Shown in pieces: positions 1-8,326 of a DNA stretch of 64,000 nucleotides. Positions within the stretch are counted from its first letter, which is position 1. Each line of letters opens with the position of its first letter. Origin of the DNA: G963667425 sp963667425 [NCBI: bacterium] (GTDB lineage: Bacteria; UBP6; UBA1177); the NCBI GenBank assembly GCA_963667425.1, contig OY763407.1:2852001-2916000 (forward strand), written 5' to 3'. Position numbers and translations under genes: made by a program. The notes beneath the pieces are model-generated. The model saw only the letters and a list, made by a program, of their open reading frames with translations, made no database searches and had not been told where the DNA came from.

Positions 1-1596
1 GTTTCGAAGAATCATTCTGATTATGCCGTAAAGAACTACTATAAAAGGAATTAATAACGTTCCAAACCACTTTATCGAGCTTTTTACAGTATCTGAAAGA
101 TCATTTCTGATATAGCTCATACCTTCGCCTCTGTTTCTGATTCCCACAAGCTCAGTACTGTTTGTCAGATAATCAGCCATATTAATAAAAAAGATTCCAT
201 TAGATTTAAAATTCTTTACACCTCTATCCAATATAAAATCAGATGAACCTATAAGAAAAACTGCACCATTCTTTGTTGCCTGAGGAATAAAATCACTCAC
301 TTTATCTTTTATAGAATCAGGCAGAGAATCTTTTGTAAAGGCACTTTTAAATTTTCCTTCAGCCATCACGGAAAGGTCATAAACTTTAAATGAATTTTCA
401 TCTGGAGGAGTTATCCTTGAAGGATCGAGAAAAGCCACATTTGTTTCAGCCCAGCTTTTTCCTGATGTCTTTGCTATCTCTTTATAAGTTATCCCCTCCT
501 GCGCAGAAACAGAAATAGAGCTGGCATAAGTGAAACCAAGAGTTCCTGCCGATTTAAAAGAATCAGGAAGTTCATCTGCCATTTGAGAAGGAGACACTTT
601 TATCCAAAGCGGATATGGAGTCAGATATCTCATATTTCCCTGAGGAATCATAACAGAATAACTGTTGGCATCATAAATCATATCAGGATTTAGTGTAAGT
701 CCGTACTTCTCAAGCATTTCCGAATAATTAAACTTAACAGGCTGAGCCATCATCTGAGAAGTTACGCCCATTCCTGCCTTTATAAAAACAATTTTGCCCC
801 CTTTCATAAGAAACTGATCTATAGCAAACTGCTGCCAGTCAGTAAGTGACTGAGCGTTATTTATAACCAGAACGGAAGCATCCTCATCAATATTATCCCC
901 ATCCTTAAGGGTAATTTCCTTAACATCATACATATCCTTTAAAGCTTCACCCACAATTTTTGTATCGCTGTATATCGAATGCCCCTCTCCAAGTTGAGCC
1001 TGAAGCTGAGCCCTATACTGCGGATCAATATTATCAGGAATTTGAGGCTTAGTATTAAGAAAAACAATTTTTTCTCTCTTTTCCTTAATAAGTTTCAGAA
1101 TTGATGAAGTCATTTGAAATTCAAGATCATTAATAGACATAACTATAGGAATAGTTTCGTTTTTATCATCATATAAAAGAGCCATTCCCATATAAGCCGA
1201 CTGAAGTTCTTCCTTATTATCTCCTATAACATTAAGCTGAACCTTTTGAATACCAATATTCTTTGCATCATTTTCAATTGAGGAATCCTTTTCAGGATAA
1301 AGAATTGAAACATTGACATTACCCTTTCCATATCTTTCATATTCAGTTAAAAGATCCAGAACATTCCTTTTTATAGGCAAAACCCTTGGCGGAACCTCTT
1401 CACTTACATAAAACTTTATATCCAGAGGCTTCTTAAGATTAGAAAGCATCTTCTTTGTAGAATCGCTTATAGTATAAATCTTATCTTTTGTAAAATCAGC
1501 CCTGTAAAAATTCGATGAACACAAAATATTTAAAACGACAACAATAGCCGTTACAAGAATAACACTTAAAACAGCCTCTCTTTTTTTACCTTTCAT
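1..1596 (-). CDS. GldG-like ABC transporter auxiliary protein (partial, cut by left edge)
   Basis: I translated the minus strand from the ATG at 1596 down to base 1; all 532 codons are open, so the gene runs off the window. An N-terminal membrane segment (about residues 7-27) is followed by a long extracytoplasmic region and a second membrane segment at the very end of the visible part (about 513-530, sequence starting WFGTLLIPFIVV). This two-helix layout with a large GldG/intraflagellar-transport-like middle domain is typical of the auxiliary subunit of gliding-type ABC-2 exporters. It starts 9 nt after the permease stop with AGGAGG before the ATG, so it is cotranscribed with the permease and ATPase. 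The gene probably ends just beyond the edge. The substrate is unknown; the name does not imply gliding here. Confidence 0.8.
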   Translation of the reverse strand, partial: MKGKKREAVLSVILVTAIVVVLNILCSSNFYRADFTKDKIYTISDSTKKMLSNLKKPLDIKFYVSEEVPPRVLPIKRNVLDLLTEYERYGKGNVNVSILYPEKDSSIENDAKNIGIQKVQLNVIGDNKEELQSAYMGMALLYDDKNETIPIVMSINDLEFQMTSSILKLIKEKREKIVFLNTKPQIPDNIDPQYRAQLQAQLGEGHSIYSDTKIVGEALKDMYDVKEITLKDGDNIDEDASVLVINNAQSLTDWQQFAIDQFLMKGGKIVFIKAGMGVTSQMMAQPVKFNYSEMLEKYGLTLNPDMIYDANSYSVMIPQGNMRYLTPYPLWIKVSPSQMADELPDSFKSAGTLGFTYASSISVSAQEGITYKEIAKTSGKSWAETNVAFLDPSRITPPDENSFKVYDLSVMAEGKFKSAFTKDSLPDSIKDKVSDFIPQATKNGAVFLIGSSDFILDRGVKNFKSNGIFFINMADYLTNSTELVGIRNRGEGMSYIRNDLSDTVKSSIKWFGTLLIPFIVVLYGIIRMILRN

Positions 1597-1605
1597 AACA
1601 ACCTC

Positions 1606-2319
1606 CTACCATTTTCTGCTTTCTATCGAACGAACATTATAAAACAGGAACAGGGATATTATTGAAAGATAAAAAATAACATCTCTTGAATCCAGAACAC
1701 CACGCTGAATACTCTGAAAATGATAAGTAAGAGAAAAATTTCTTATAACATCAGCCATAAATGAAGGAAAAAGAGTATAAACAGGCTCAGTTCCAATCAT
1801 CATGAAAAACAGAATAACAACAGCACTGAAAAGAAAAGCTGAAACCTGATTAGAAGTAAAAGAACTTATAAGATTACCAATTGAAACATACGCAGCCGCT
1901 AAAAGAAAAAGCCCGATATAAGAAGTTATTACAGGACCCCAGTCAAGCTCCCCAGTCGCACTGATAAGAACAGGAACAAGAAAAGTCAGCACAATTCCAA
2001 TTGAAACAAAAAGAAAAGCTGAAAAGAATTTTCCCATAACAAGACCCCAGTCATTTACAGGCATTGTAAGCAGCACCTCCATAGTTCCGCTTTTTTTCTC
2101 CTCAGCCCAGCTTCTCATAGTAACAGACGGCACAAAAATAAGAAAAATCCATGGAATTATGTTGAAAAAATCGTTCATACCTACAATTCCGATAACAAAA
2201 TAAAGCCTGAAAAAAAGAAAACTCACAATAACCAGAAAAAGAGTGAAAAATATATAAGCAACCGCCGAATTAAAAAATCCCGACAGCTCTTTTTTCATTA
2301 AAACAAGTGAATGTTTCAT
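1606..2319 (-). CDS. ABC-2 type permease, GldF-like
   Basis: This 237-residue integral membrane protein has about six hydrophobic helices. It begins MKHSLVLMKKELSGFFNS, the usual cytoplasmic amphipathic start of ABC-2 permeases, and carries the family motif RSWAEEKKSGTMEVLLTMP near residue 70. It should form the membrane channel of an exporter energised by the ATPase encoded just upstream. Its ATG overlaps the ATPase stop codon by one base (TAATG), which implies translational coupling, and the GldG-like gene follows after 9 nt. Length is normal for GldF/NosY-type permeases. The cargo cannot be told from sequence. Confidence 0.9.
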   Translation of the reverse strand: MKHSLVLMKKELSGFFNSAVAYIFFTLFLVIVSFLFFRLYFVIGIVGMNDFFNIIPWIFLIFVPSVTMRSWAEEKKSGTMEVLLTMPVNDWGLVMGKFFSAFLFVSIGIVLTFLVPVLISATGELDWGPVITSYIGLFLLAAAYVSIGNLISSFTSNQVSAFLFSAVVILFFMMIGTEPVYTLFPSFMADVIRNFSLTYHFQSIQRGVLDSRDVIFYLSIISLFLFYNVRSIESRKW

Positions 2320-3245
2320 TAGTTTCCTCCATTGATAAGAGAAAGGAACATCTCCTCAAGAGAGCCGGATTCAATATAAAGCTGACACAAAGACCATTTC
2401 AGATCAGCCGCCATCTTAAAAATCTCGGAAGCAGTCTCTTTTTCACCTGAAGCTGTGATTTTGAACCTCAACGGCTCAACATTCTCAACCTTTATTACTG
2501 AACTGATTTGTGATAGATTATCTGTAACACCCTCAGCAGGTTTTATAAGCTCAAGCATAATAATATTGTTTCCTCTGCTCCGCTCTCTAAGGTTTTCCAT
2601 CGTATCATCAGCTACAATACAGCCATCATTAACAATCAGAACACGATCAGCCACAGCTTCAACCTCGGAAAGAATATGTGAACACAAAATAACAGTCTTT
2701 TCTTCTCCAAGCTTTTTGATAAGAGCCCTGATTTCCGTTATCTGCTTAGGATCAAGACCATTAACAGGCTCATCAAGAATAAGAATCTCAGGATCATGAA
2801 TAATCGCCTGAGCAAGCCCGACCCTCTGTTTGTAACCCTTTGAAAGATGCCCGATAATTCGATGAGAAACATTGTCAATTCCGCATTTTAAAAGGGCATC
2901 CCTCATAGCCTTCTGAGGATTATCAAGCCCTCGCATCCTTGAAATAAAAAGAAGATACTCCTCAACAGTCATATCAAGGTAAAGCGGATTACTCTCAGGA
3001 AGATAACCAATAAGTTTCCTCGCCCTGACAGACTCTTTCATAATATCAAAGCCATTAATAGAAATAGTACCAGAATCCGGCGTCATATACCCCGTAATCA
3101 TCTTCATAGTAGTCGTCTTACCAGCGCCATTAGGCCCCAGAAAACCCATGATTTCTCCGGCATGCAGTTCAAACGTGATATTTTGGACAGCTTTAATGTC
3201 ACCATAGGTTTTTGAAACGTTGTCGAGCCTGACTATAACACTCAT
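2319..3245 (-). CDS. ABC transporter ATP-binding protein, GldA-like
   Basis: This 308-residue ATPase has Walker A GPNGAGKT (residues 37-44), the signature LSKGYKQRVGLAQA, Walker B ILILDEPVNGLDP and a switch His in CSHILSEVE. A C-terminal extension of about 80 residues is typical of ATPases that partner ABC-2 permeases. It is the first gene of a minus-strand three-gene operon with the permease and the GldG-like protein. A GGAGG lies just before the ATG. I see no strong promoter in the 115 bases upstream. Confidence 0.93.
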   Translation of the reverse strand: MSVIVRLDNVSKTYGDIKAVQNITFELHAGEIMGFLGPNGAGKTTTMKMITGYMTPDSGTISINGFDIMKESVRARKLIGYLPESNPLYLDMTVEEYLLFISRMRGLDNPQKAMRDALLKCGIDNVSHRIIGHLSKGYKQRVGLAQAIIHDPEILILDEPVNGLDPKQITEIRALIKKLGEEKTVILCSHILSEVEAVADRVLIVNDGCIVADDTMENLRERSRGNNIIMLELIKPAEGVTDNLSQISSVIKVENVEPLRFKITASGEKETASEIFKMAADLKWSLCQLYIESGSLEEMFLSLINGGN

Positions 3246-3752
3246 TCAAACCTCCAGAACATAAAAAACACAAAAAATATAGTCCATGACCGCAAACAAG
3301 TTTTCAAAGAAGATTATTCCACAGTAACAATAATTTTTTTATATTATGGGAGAAAGATTTAGTTAAATAAATGAGGAAAGCTGGTTATAGGTGCTATAGT
3401 TACCTAAAAGATGTACATAAACAAACAGTAATTTTTTCCAATATTTTCTCTGATTTTTGCTGAACTTACCCAGCTATTTTCTTATCAGCTCCTTTTCCCT
3501 AATTATAATTTTCTAAAAAGAGAGCAGTAAAGAAAAGTTTTACTGATTAGCATCATTTTTTCTCATCTTTATTTGACAAACTTATTTGCAGCTGATTACT
3601 GTAAAATAATAAATTATATAACTAAAGCGATGTGTTTTCTGATTTGTGTTTGTAATGGGTTTTATATGGATCCAAAAACTGTTTTATGGCATTTAAAGGC
3701 TTAAATGTATGAAAAAAAGAGAAATATGTATAGTTATAGATACAGTATGGTG
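3246..3752. other. AT-rich intergenic DNA, no gene seen
   Basis: About 500 bases between the minus-strand ABC operon start and the tandem repeat. The sequence is strongly AT-rich with many short open frames. None has a convincing start with a ribosome binding site or a recognisable product. It should hold the ABC operon promoter on the minus strand, but no clear -35/-10 pair stands out. Confidence 0.5.
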
Positions 3753-3998
3753 GTTTCGGGGCACTGTTTTGGTGATTTAAGGCATAGACTTGGTCATTTG
3801 TGTCACTGTTTTGATGATTTGGGTCACGGGATTACCGATTTAAGGCATAGAATTGGTCATTCGTGTCACTGTTTTAGCGATTTGGGTCATGGGTTTGCCG
3901 ATTTAAGGCATGGGATTTGTCATTCGTGTCACTGCTTTGCCGATTTGGGTTATGAGATTGCCGATTCGGGTTGTGATTTTACTGATTCAGGGGGATGA
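3705..3998 (+). CDS. Doubtful ORF encoding His/Cys-rich heptapeptide repeats
   Basis: This 97-codon frame is open mainly because it lies over a 21-bp tandem repeat whose unit length is a multiple of three. The product would consist of heptads such as DLRHRLG, HLCHCFD and DLGHGIT, giving regularly spaced His and Cys (CHC in three heptads). There is no Shine-Dalgarno sequence before the ATG, no signal peptide and no recognised family. The other two forward frames of the repeat are closed by TAA or TAG. It could be a real small metal-binding protein, a decayed gene, or a non-coding repeat. I favour a repeat without proven coding function. Confidence 0.2.
   Translation: MYEKKRNMYSYRYSMVVSGHCFGDLRHRLGHLCHCFDDLGHGITDLRHRIGHSCHCFSDLGHGFADLRHGICHSCHCFADLGYEIADSGCDFTDSGG
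3753..3995 (+). repeat. Tandem repeat: 21-bp unit within a 63-bp higher-order unit
   Basis: Eleven full 21-bp units run from 3753 to 3983, then a partial unit. Three unit types alternate, giving a 63-bp period repeated three times (3774-3836, 3837-3899, 3900-3962). The types begin GATTTAAGGCAT, CATTYGTGTCACTG and GATTTGGGTYAY. Copies one and two of the first type differ at one base; later copies diverge more. There are no spacers, so it is not a CRISPR array. The G-rich strand is the plus strand. Confidence 0.9.
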
Positions 3999-4192
3999 AC
4001 AAGCCTTTTAAGGGAGAGTTTATATAAAATATTGTTGATTTAACTAAAAGGCTGACTGATGGGCTTACGGTTCGTGAGGAGAGGGATGAGAAGTTTGCTG
4101 AGTTTGAGGGTTTTATGAAGGGGTTTAAGCTTTTTTGACTATATAATCATATCTGATAATATTAATCCTTAACTAAATTGTGGGAGGCTGTT
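3999..4192. other. Leader region of esterase gene with a start-less open frame
   Basis: From 4028 to 4138 a plus-strand frame reads IVDLTKRLTDGL, then an acidic segment and FMKGFKLF before a TGA. It has protein-like composition but no start codon and a stop directly upstream at 4025. It may be the remnant of a gene whose front end was lost in or near the tandem repeat. The esterase ribosome binding site GGGAGG lies at 4182-4187. Confidence 0.3.
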
Positions 4193-5752
4193 ATGAGAGT
4201 TGCCTGTTTTCTGGTTTTTATGTTTGTTTTTATCTTTTTTATCGGGTGTGATAATAGTTCAAAATCTGTTTCTGATGATGTTAATTCTCCTGATGATGAT
4301 GTAGCTGCTGATTCTTTTGATTCTGTTACTGTTTCACAGGGAGCTGTAAAAGGTACTGCTGAGGGTGGTGTTATTTCTTATAAGGGAATTCCTTTTGCTG
4401 AGCCTCCTCTGGGGAATCTTCGCTGGAAGGCTCCGGTTGAGAAGGGAGCGTGGGATGGTGTGCTTGATGCTTCGGCTTATTCAAAATCCTGTCCTCAGTC
4501 GCTTGCTGTTTCTCTTGGTTATGTGATGGATTGGAGCGAGGATTGTCTTTATCTTAATGTTTTCAGGCCTGATAGTGCAATTAAGGATTTGCCTGTTATG
4601 GTTTTTATTCATGGCGGCGGTTATGTGAATGGTGGTGCTGCGCTTCCTACTTACGAGGGTTTATGGCTTGCGTCTCAGGGTGTTGTTCTTGTCACTTTAA
4701 ATTACAGGCTTGGCGAGATGGGTTTTCTTTCGGTTCCGAATACTGATATTTCGGGTAATTACGGCACAATGGATCAGATTGCCGCTCTTGAGTGGGTTAG
4801 AAAGAATATTTCGGCTTTTGGTGGTAATTCCGCTAATGTTACGGTTTTTGGTGAGTCTGCTGGTGCTATGTCTGTTGGTAATCTGATTGCTCTTCGTCCT
4901 GATCTTTTTGAGAGGGCTATTATCGAGAGTGGAACGATTGTCTGGGGTGATTCGATGTCAAAGGATGCTGCTGATAGTCAGGGTACAAGGTTTGCTGAGG
5001 CTGCCGGCTGCTCTGATGCTGAGGATGTTGCGGCATGTTTGAGGGGTAAGAGCGCTAGTGATGTTCTTTCGTATCTTCCGAGTGGTATGTTTGATTCGAC
5101 TAAGGAGTCTTACGGTCCTTATGTTGATGGTTCTTTTTTTAAGGATATTCCTTATAAGCTTGCAATTGCGGGTGAGGGGAAGAATGTTCCGCTTCTGATT
5201 GGTACGAATGAGGATGAGGGTTCTGCTTTTACATATGCTTACAAGAGTTATCTTCAGACTGAGGATAACTATAATTCGGTTGTTAATCAGCAGTTTGGTG
5301 CTGCTGCGTCTAAGGTGCTTGAGGAGTATCCTGCTTCGGCTTATGAGTCGCCGTGGCATGCTTATTCGGATCTTTTTGGCGATATTTATTTTAACTGCGC
5401 TTCTATTTTAATGGTGCGTGATTTTGTAAAGTATAATTCAAATGTCCGTTACTATCGTTTTTCTCATGTTCCTGCGTATGGCGAATCTATGGGGCTTGGC
5501 TGTTTTCATGGTGCTGAGCTTGGTTATCTCTTTAATACATGGAATAATGGTTATAAGGACTCTGAGAGTGGGTATGATGAAACGGTTAGTAATATAACGT
5601 CTCTCTGGGTTAAGTTTGCAGCTGATGGTAAGCTGGATGACTGGCCTTTTTACGGCTTTGATGAGAATTATCTTGATATTTCTGAAACTCTTAATGTCGG
5701 GCAGGCTCTTGAGAAGGATAACTGTGATTTCTGGAATCAGTTTAGTATGTAA
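4193..5752 (+). CDS. Type-B carboxylesterase lipoprotein
   Basis: This 519-residue alpha/beta hydrolase should cleave carboxylic esters at the cell envelope. The ATG at 4193 was chosen because GGGAGG ends 5 nt before it; an in-frame TTG 15 nt upstream has no such site. A lipoprotein signal ends at Cys19 (FIGC), followed by an acidic linker of about 25 residues. The family pattern is complete: EDCLYLNVF, the oxyanion segment HGGGY, nucleophile Ser222 in GESAGA, acid Glu342 in NEDEGS and His439 in CFHGAELGY. This matches the triad layout of para-nitrobenzyl esterase and cholinesterases. The natural substrate is unknown. It stands alone and converges on the next gene, only 9 nt away. Confidence 0.92.
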   Translation: MRVACFLVFMFVFIFFIGCDNSSKSVSDDVNSPDDDVAADSFDSVTVSQGAVKGTAEGGVISYKGIPFAEPPLGNLRWKAPVEKGAWDGVLDASAYSKSCPQSLAVSLGYVMDWSEDCLYLNVFRPDSAIKDLPVMVFIHGGGYVNGGAALPTYEGLWLASQGVVLVTLNYRLGEMGFLSVPNTDISGNYGTMDQIAALEWVRKNISAFGGNSANVTVFGESAGAMSVGNLIALRPDLFERAIIESGTIVWGDSMSKDAADSQGTRFAEAAGCSDAEDVAACLRGKSASDVLSYLPSGMFDSTKESYGPYVDGSFFKDIPYKLAIAGEGKNVPLLIGTNEDEGSAFTYAYKSYLQTEDNYNSVVNQQFGAAASKVLEEYPASAYESPWHAYSDLFGDIYFNCASILMVRDFVKYNSNVRYYRFSHVPAYGESMGLGCFHGAELGYLFNTWNNGYKDSESGYDETVSNITSLWVKFAADGKLDDWPFYGFDENYLDISETLNVGQALEKDNCDFWNQFSM

Positions 5753-5761
5753 ATTGCTCTT

Positions 5762-6649
5762 CTATTCTTGTATGAAGCCTATGAAATAGCTGTATTCGTT
5801 GTCTCTGCCGTAATCTTCTATAACGAAATAGTAGCTTCCGGCTGCAAAGTTTTTGTGCATAAGTGCAGAGCATACCGGAGCATAGTCGTCGTTGTAATCA
5901 AGCCTGTTTTCTGGAAGGATTGCCTGATTAACGCCCATTGTTACTGCTATTTCAGCTGATATCTGTGTTAATCTCGTGTCTCCGCTGCATCCACCGAAGC
6001 CGTCATCTGCAATGACTGATATTGTTGCTGGGTTTTCAAGGTTAAGTTGGTATACGTCATAGTCTCCGACGGTAAGTGATGCTGATACGTAGTTTCCGGG
6101 TATAACTATTGTTGCGTTTACTATTGAATTGTTTGGTTCGGTTTCTGTAAATGCAGGATCATTGCAGGTTCCGCTGTCTATCCAGTTTCCTTCGGTGCAT
6201 ATCTGAAGCTGATTTCCTTTGTTGTTTAATCCGCATGGGATATTTTGTGTTTCCGAGTCCTGACATTCGGCGGTTGTGTCGTTGTCTTCTGTTTCGAAAT
6301 CGTTTTCTTCTTCTGTATTAATGGTGTCATTGTCTTCATCTGCTTCGCTGTCGTCGTTGTCTTCATCATAAGTCTGTTCAGAATCATTGTTGTCTGAATC
6401 GATTTCTTCAGTATCCGAGTCTGTTGTATCATCGAAATCCTGAATTGTGTCTATATCTTCCGTTATTATATCTTCGTCTTCCGAGGTAATGATGTCTGCA
6501 TCCTCAGTGATGGTGATGTCTTCATCAAAGATGGTGTCAATGTCTGATTTTTTATCGCTGTCTGTAGTTTCTTTTTTGTTTTCGCTGTCGCATGAAAGTG
6601 TTAAAAAAGCTATTAATATAGCTGAAATAGCTAAAAGAAGCCTGTTCAT
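5762..6649 (-). CDS. Acidic-tether lipoprotein with PPC-like C-terminal domain
   Basis: The 295-residue product has a lipoprotein signal (TLSC at residue 20), then about 110 residues made almost only of Asp, Glu, Thr, Ser and Ile: a flexible, highly charged tether. A small Cys-containing segment follows (CQDSETQNIPC ... CNDPA). The C-terminal 120 residues begin ETEPNNS and read like a bacterial pre-peptidase C-terminal (PPC) beta-sandwich, with VGDYDVYQL and a closing YYFVIEDYG. No catalytic domain is present, so it probably binds or displays something at the cell surface. AAGGAG precedes the ATG. The role is unknown. Confidence 0.8.
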   Translation of the reverse strand: MNRLLLAISAILIAFLTLSCDSENKKETTDSDKKSDIDTIFDEDITITEDADIITSEDEDIITEDIDTIQDFDDTTDSDTEEIDSDNNDSEQTYDEDNDDSEADEDNDTINTEEENDFETEDNDTTAECQDSETQNIPCGLNNKGNQLQICTEGNWIDSGTCNDPAFTETEPNNSIVNATIVIPGNYVSASLTVGDYDVYQLNLENPATISVIADDGFGGCSGDTRLTQISAEIAVTMGVNQAILPENRLDYNDDYAPVCSALMHKNFAAGSYYFVIEDYGRDNEYSYFIGFIQE

Positions 6650-6770
6650 CCTTTTCTCCTTAATGTTGTTTAAAACTAATCCCGAGGCGATATTATCAGT
6701 ATTAAGTTAAAGAGCAATGGCTTTTGCATAGATATTTGATTTTTTTGCCTGTTTGTTTCAGATGCACTTT

Positions 6771-6785
6771 CTTTTATTTGACTCT
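6771..6785. repeat. Target site duplication, left copy (15 bp)
   Basis: CTTTTATTTGACTCT immediately left of the insertion sequence is repeated exactly at 8257-8271 on its right. A perfect 15-bp direct repeat directly abutting both inverted ends is the footprint of transposition. Confidence 0.9.
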
Positions 6786-6811
6786 TGTCAACGCAAAGTT
6801 AAAATGTCCGG
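6786..6811. repeat. IS left inverted end
   Basis: It shares the core CGCAAAGT-N4-ATGTCC with the right end, at identical spacing from the element boundary. About 5 mismatches occur in the first 24 bases. It lies downstream of the transposase stop. Confidence 0.85.
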
Positions 6812-6866
6812 TCTTCTGCAAAATAGAAAAGTCCTCTTTTAAATTTTGAATTATAACTTTCATTAA

Positions 6867-8135
6867 TTATTTTCTCACTTCATTCACAGTAGTCTGAAAA
6901 ATATCAACAGGAAATTTGCAGTAAGGATTTGCATTTTGTTCAGCTATAATCTGATCAACTGTTTTGTTAAGTGTTTTAGCATCCTGTGGTAAGAGCTGCT
7001 TTTCTCTTTGTCTGAATGTTTCGTATGGCATTTTTCTTCCTTTGTACAGAAGGGTTATTTCTCCATTAAAACTTTCACAAACTGTTATTTCTCTTTTTCT
7101 CATACTTATTCCGGAGCTTTCAGTCTTTATCTGGTAAATGGTATTGTTATATTGTATTTCCAGATTATTTGAAATAGTTCTTAGACTGTGTTTGGAAAAA
7201 ATTATATCAAGTTCCTCTTTGCTGTGCTGAACTTCTCTATGTGCATTTTCACAGGATTTTGCTTTTACTGCAAACTTATTACTCAGCATCTCTTTATATT
7301 CTGTTAAAAACTTATTTGCTTCTTCGATTGTATTTATCTTTCTAAGCCTCAGTTCCTTCACAAGACGATCCTGTAAAAGCTGGTTGGCTCTTTCCACTCT
7401 ACCTTTAGCCTGTGGCGTATTGGCTGAAATAATTTCTATCCCCAGCGTTTTCATCGCACGGCCAAACTGCGTAATGTTACTGCCTGTTTTCGGATCGGCT
7501 CTGTTAACTCTGAATATTCCATGTTTATCTGTATAAAGTGCTGCCGGTATTCCATATTCTGAAATGTATCTTCTCATTGTTTCCATGTACGCTTCTGTCG
7601 TTTCCGATTCCGAGAAGAAAAGTTCCATGAATTCGCCTGTGGCATCATCTATGAAAACTGTAAGATTACATTTTGGACGGCGGTTTTCAAACCATTCATG
7701 CGGTGAGCCGTCTATCTGTATCAGTTCTCCTGTCCGGCTTCTTCTTTCACGCATCTGATGAACTCTTTTTGCTTTCTTTGCTTTAGCTTTCCATATATTT
7801 TCAGATATCATTATCTGTCTTACTGTTTCTCTTGATATAACTATATCGTCAAGCTCTTCAAGCTTTTCAGCTGCAAGTGTAGGTCCGAAACCATAATATT
7901 TTTCCTTTAGAAGTTGCTGAACTTTTTTTCCCAGTTCCTCTGATATTTTACGGTTACTCGTTTTGCCTCTTTTACGCGATATCAAGCCTTTTTCTCCTTC
8001 TTTTGAATACCTTTTCAAAATCCTTCGTATCTGCCTTTCCGAAAGATGAAGAAGCTTTCCAGCTTCTTTCTGAGACAGGCGTTTCAACTTCAAATCCCTT
8101 ATTACAGAAACCCTCTCTATCTCTTTTTGGCTCAT
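6867..8135 (-). CDS. IS1202-family DDE transposase
   Basis: This 422-residue transposase cuts and joins the element ends. An N-terminal helix-turn-helix region (about residues 15-55, RLSQKEAGKLLHLSERQIRR) is followed by an integrase-type catalytic core. The likely DDE residues are Asp142 in QIDGSPHEW, Asp203 in LYTDKHG and Glu248 in GRVERANQ. The DGSPH(D/E)WF and VFIDDATG motifs are characteristic of the IS1202/ISNCY group. I start at the ATG at 8135 because GGAGGAG lies about 10 nt upstream; the longer frame would start at a GTG inside that region. The frame is intact. Confidence 0.93.
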   Translation of the reverse strand: MSQKEIERVSVIRDLKLKRLSQKEAGKLLHLSERQIRRILKRYSKEGEKGLISRKRGKTSNRKISEELGKKVQQLLKEKYYGFGPTLAAEKLEELDDIVISRETVRQIMISENIWKAKAKKAKRVHQMRERRSRTGELIQIDGSPHEWFENRRPKCNLTVFIDDATGEFMELFFSESETTEAYMETMRRYISEYGIPAALYTDKHGIFRVNRADPKTGSNITQFGRAMKTLGIEIISANTPQAKGRVERANQLLQDRLVKELRLRKINTIEEANKFLTEYKEMLSNKFAVKAKSCENAHREVQHSKEELDIIFSKHSLRTISNNLEIQYNNTIYQIKTESSGISMRKREITVCESFNGEITLLYKGRKMPYETFRQREKQLLPQDAKTLNKTVDQIIAEQNANPYCKFPVDIFQTTVNEVRK

Positions 8136-8205
8136 TCGTAGAATCTCCTCCACTGTATTCTCCCATGATTGTTCATTCCTTTCATCTGAGAGATTAGTTT
8201 AAATA

Positions 8206-8230
8206 ACCGGACATTTCTACTTTGCTCACA
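8206..8230. repeat. Internal second copy of the IS right end
   Basis: Read on the minus strand this is TGTGAGCAAAGTAGAAATGT followed by CCGG. It closely matches the left end core and lies just inside the true right end (8231-8256). The doubled end lies upstream of the transposase gene, so it could bind transposase twice or serve in autoregulation. Confidence 0.7.
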
Positions 8231-8256
8231 TAGGACATTATCACTTTGCGCCCACA
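8231..8256. repeat. IS right inverted end
   Basis: On the minus strand it reads TGTGGGCGCAAAGTGATAAT then GTCC, matching the left end at the boundary. It directly abuts the right target duplication. Confidence 0.85.
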
Positions 8257-8271
8257 CTTTTATTTGACTCT
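8257..8271. repeat. Target site duplication, right copy (15 bp)
   Basis: Exact copy of 6771-6785. It contains TTGACT, the candidate -35 box of the malic enzyme promoter. Confidence 0.9.
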
Positions 8272-8291
8272 TTTATTTTATAGGTTAAATT
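8264..8291 (+). promoter_or_regulatory. Candidate malic enzyme promoter
   Basis: TTGACT (8264-8269), a 16-base spacer and TAAATT (8286-8291), 36 bases before the GTG start. The -35 box is good, the -10 box only moderate. The IS insertion left this copy of the -35 box in place. Confidence 0.4.
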
Positions 8292-8326
8292 GATTCTGCT
8301 TTAATAATTTGTAAGCGGAGTTTATT

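Larger units (their letters stand above)
6786..8256 (-). mobile_element. Complete insertion sequence, IS1202 family (formerly ISNCY)
   Basis: The 1471-bp element is bounded by imperfect inverted ends and by 15-bp direct repeats. The left end reads TGTCAACGCAAAGTTAAAAT and the right end, read inward on the opposite strand, TGTGGGCGCAAAGTGATAAT; both continue with GTCC. It encodes a single full-length DDE transposase. As I recall, IS1202-family subgroups are told apart by target duplication length, and 15-18 bp is that of the ISTde1 subgroup, which fits. An extra copy of the end motif sits just inside the right end. Nothing looks broken, so it may be recent and active. Confidence 0.9.

Noticed and set aside
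2455-2799. 114-codon plus-strand frame over the ABC ATPase
   Set aside because: It is antisense to a gene with intact Walker motifs and has no recognisable product or start site.
3753-3995. A CRISPR array at the 21-bp repeat
   Set aside because: The units are directly adjacent, with no unique spacers, and differ in a regular three-type pattern.
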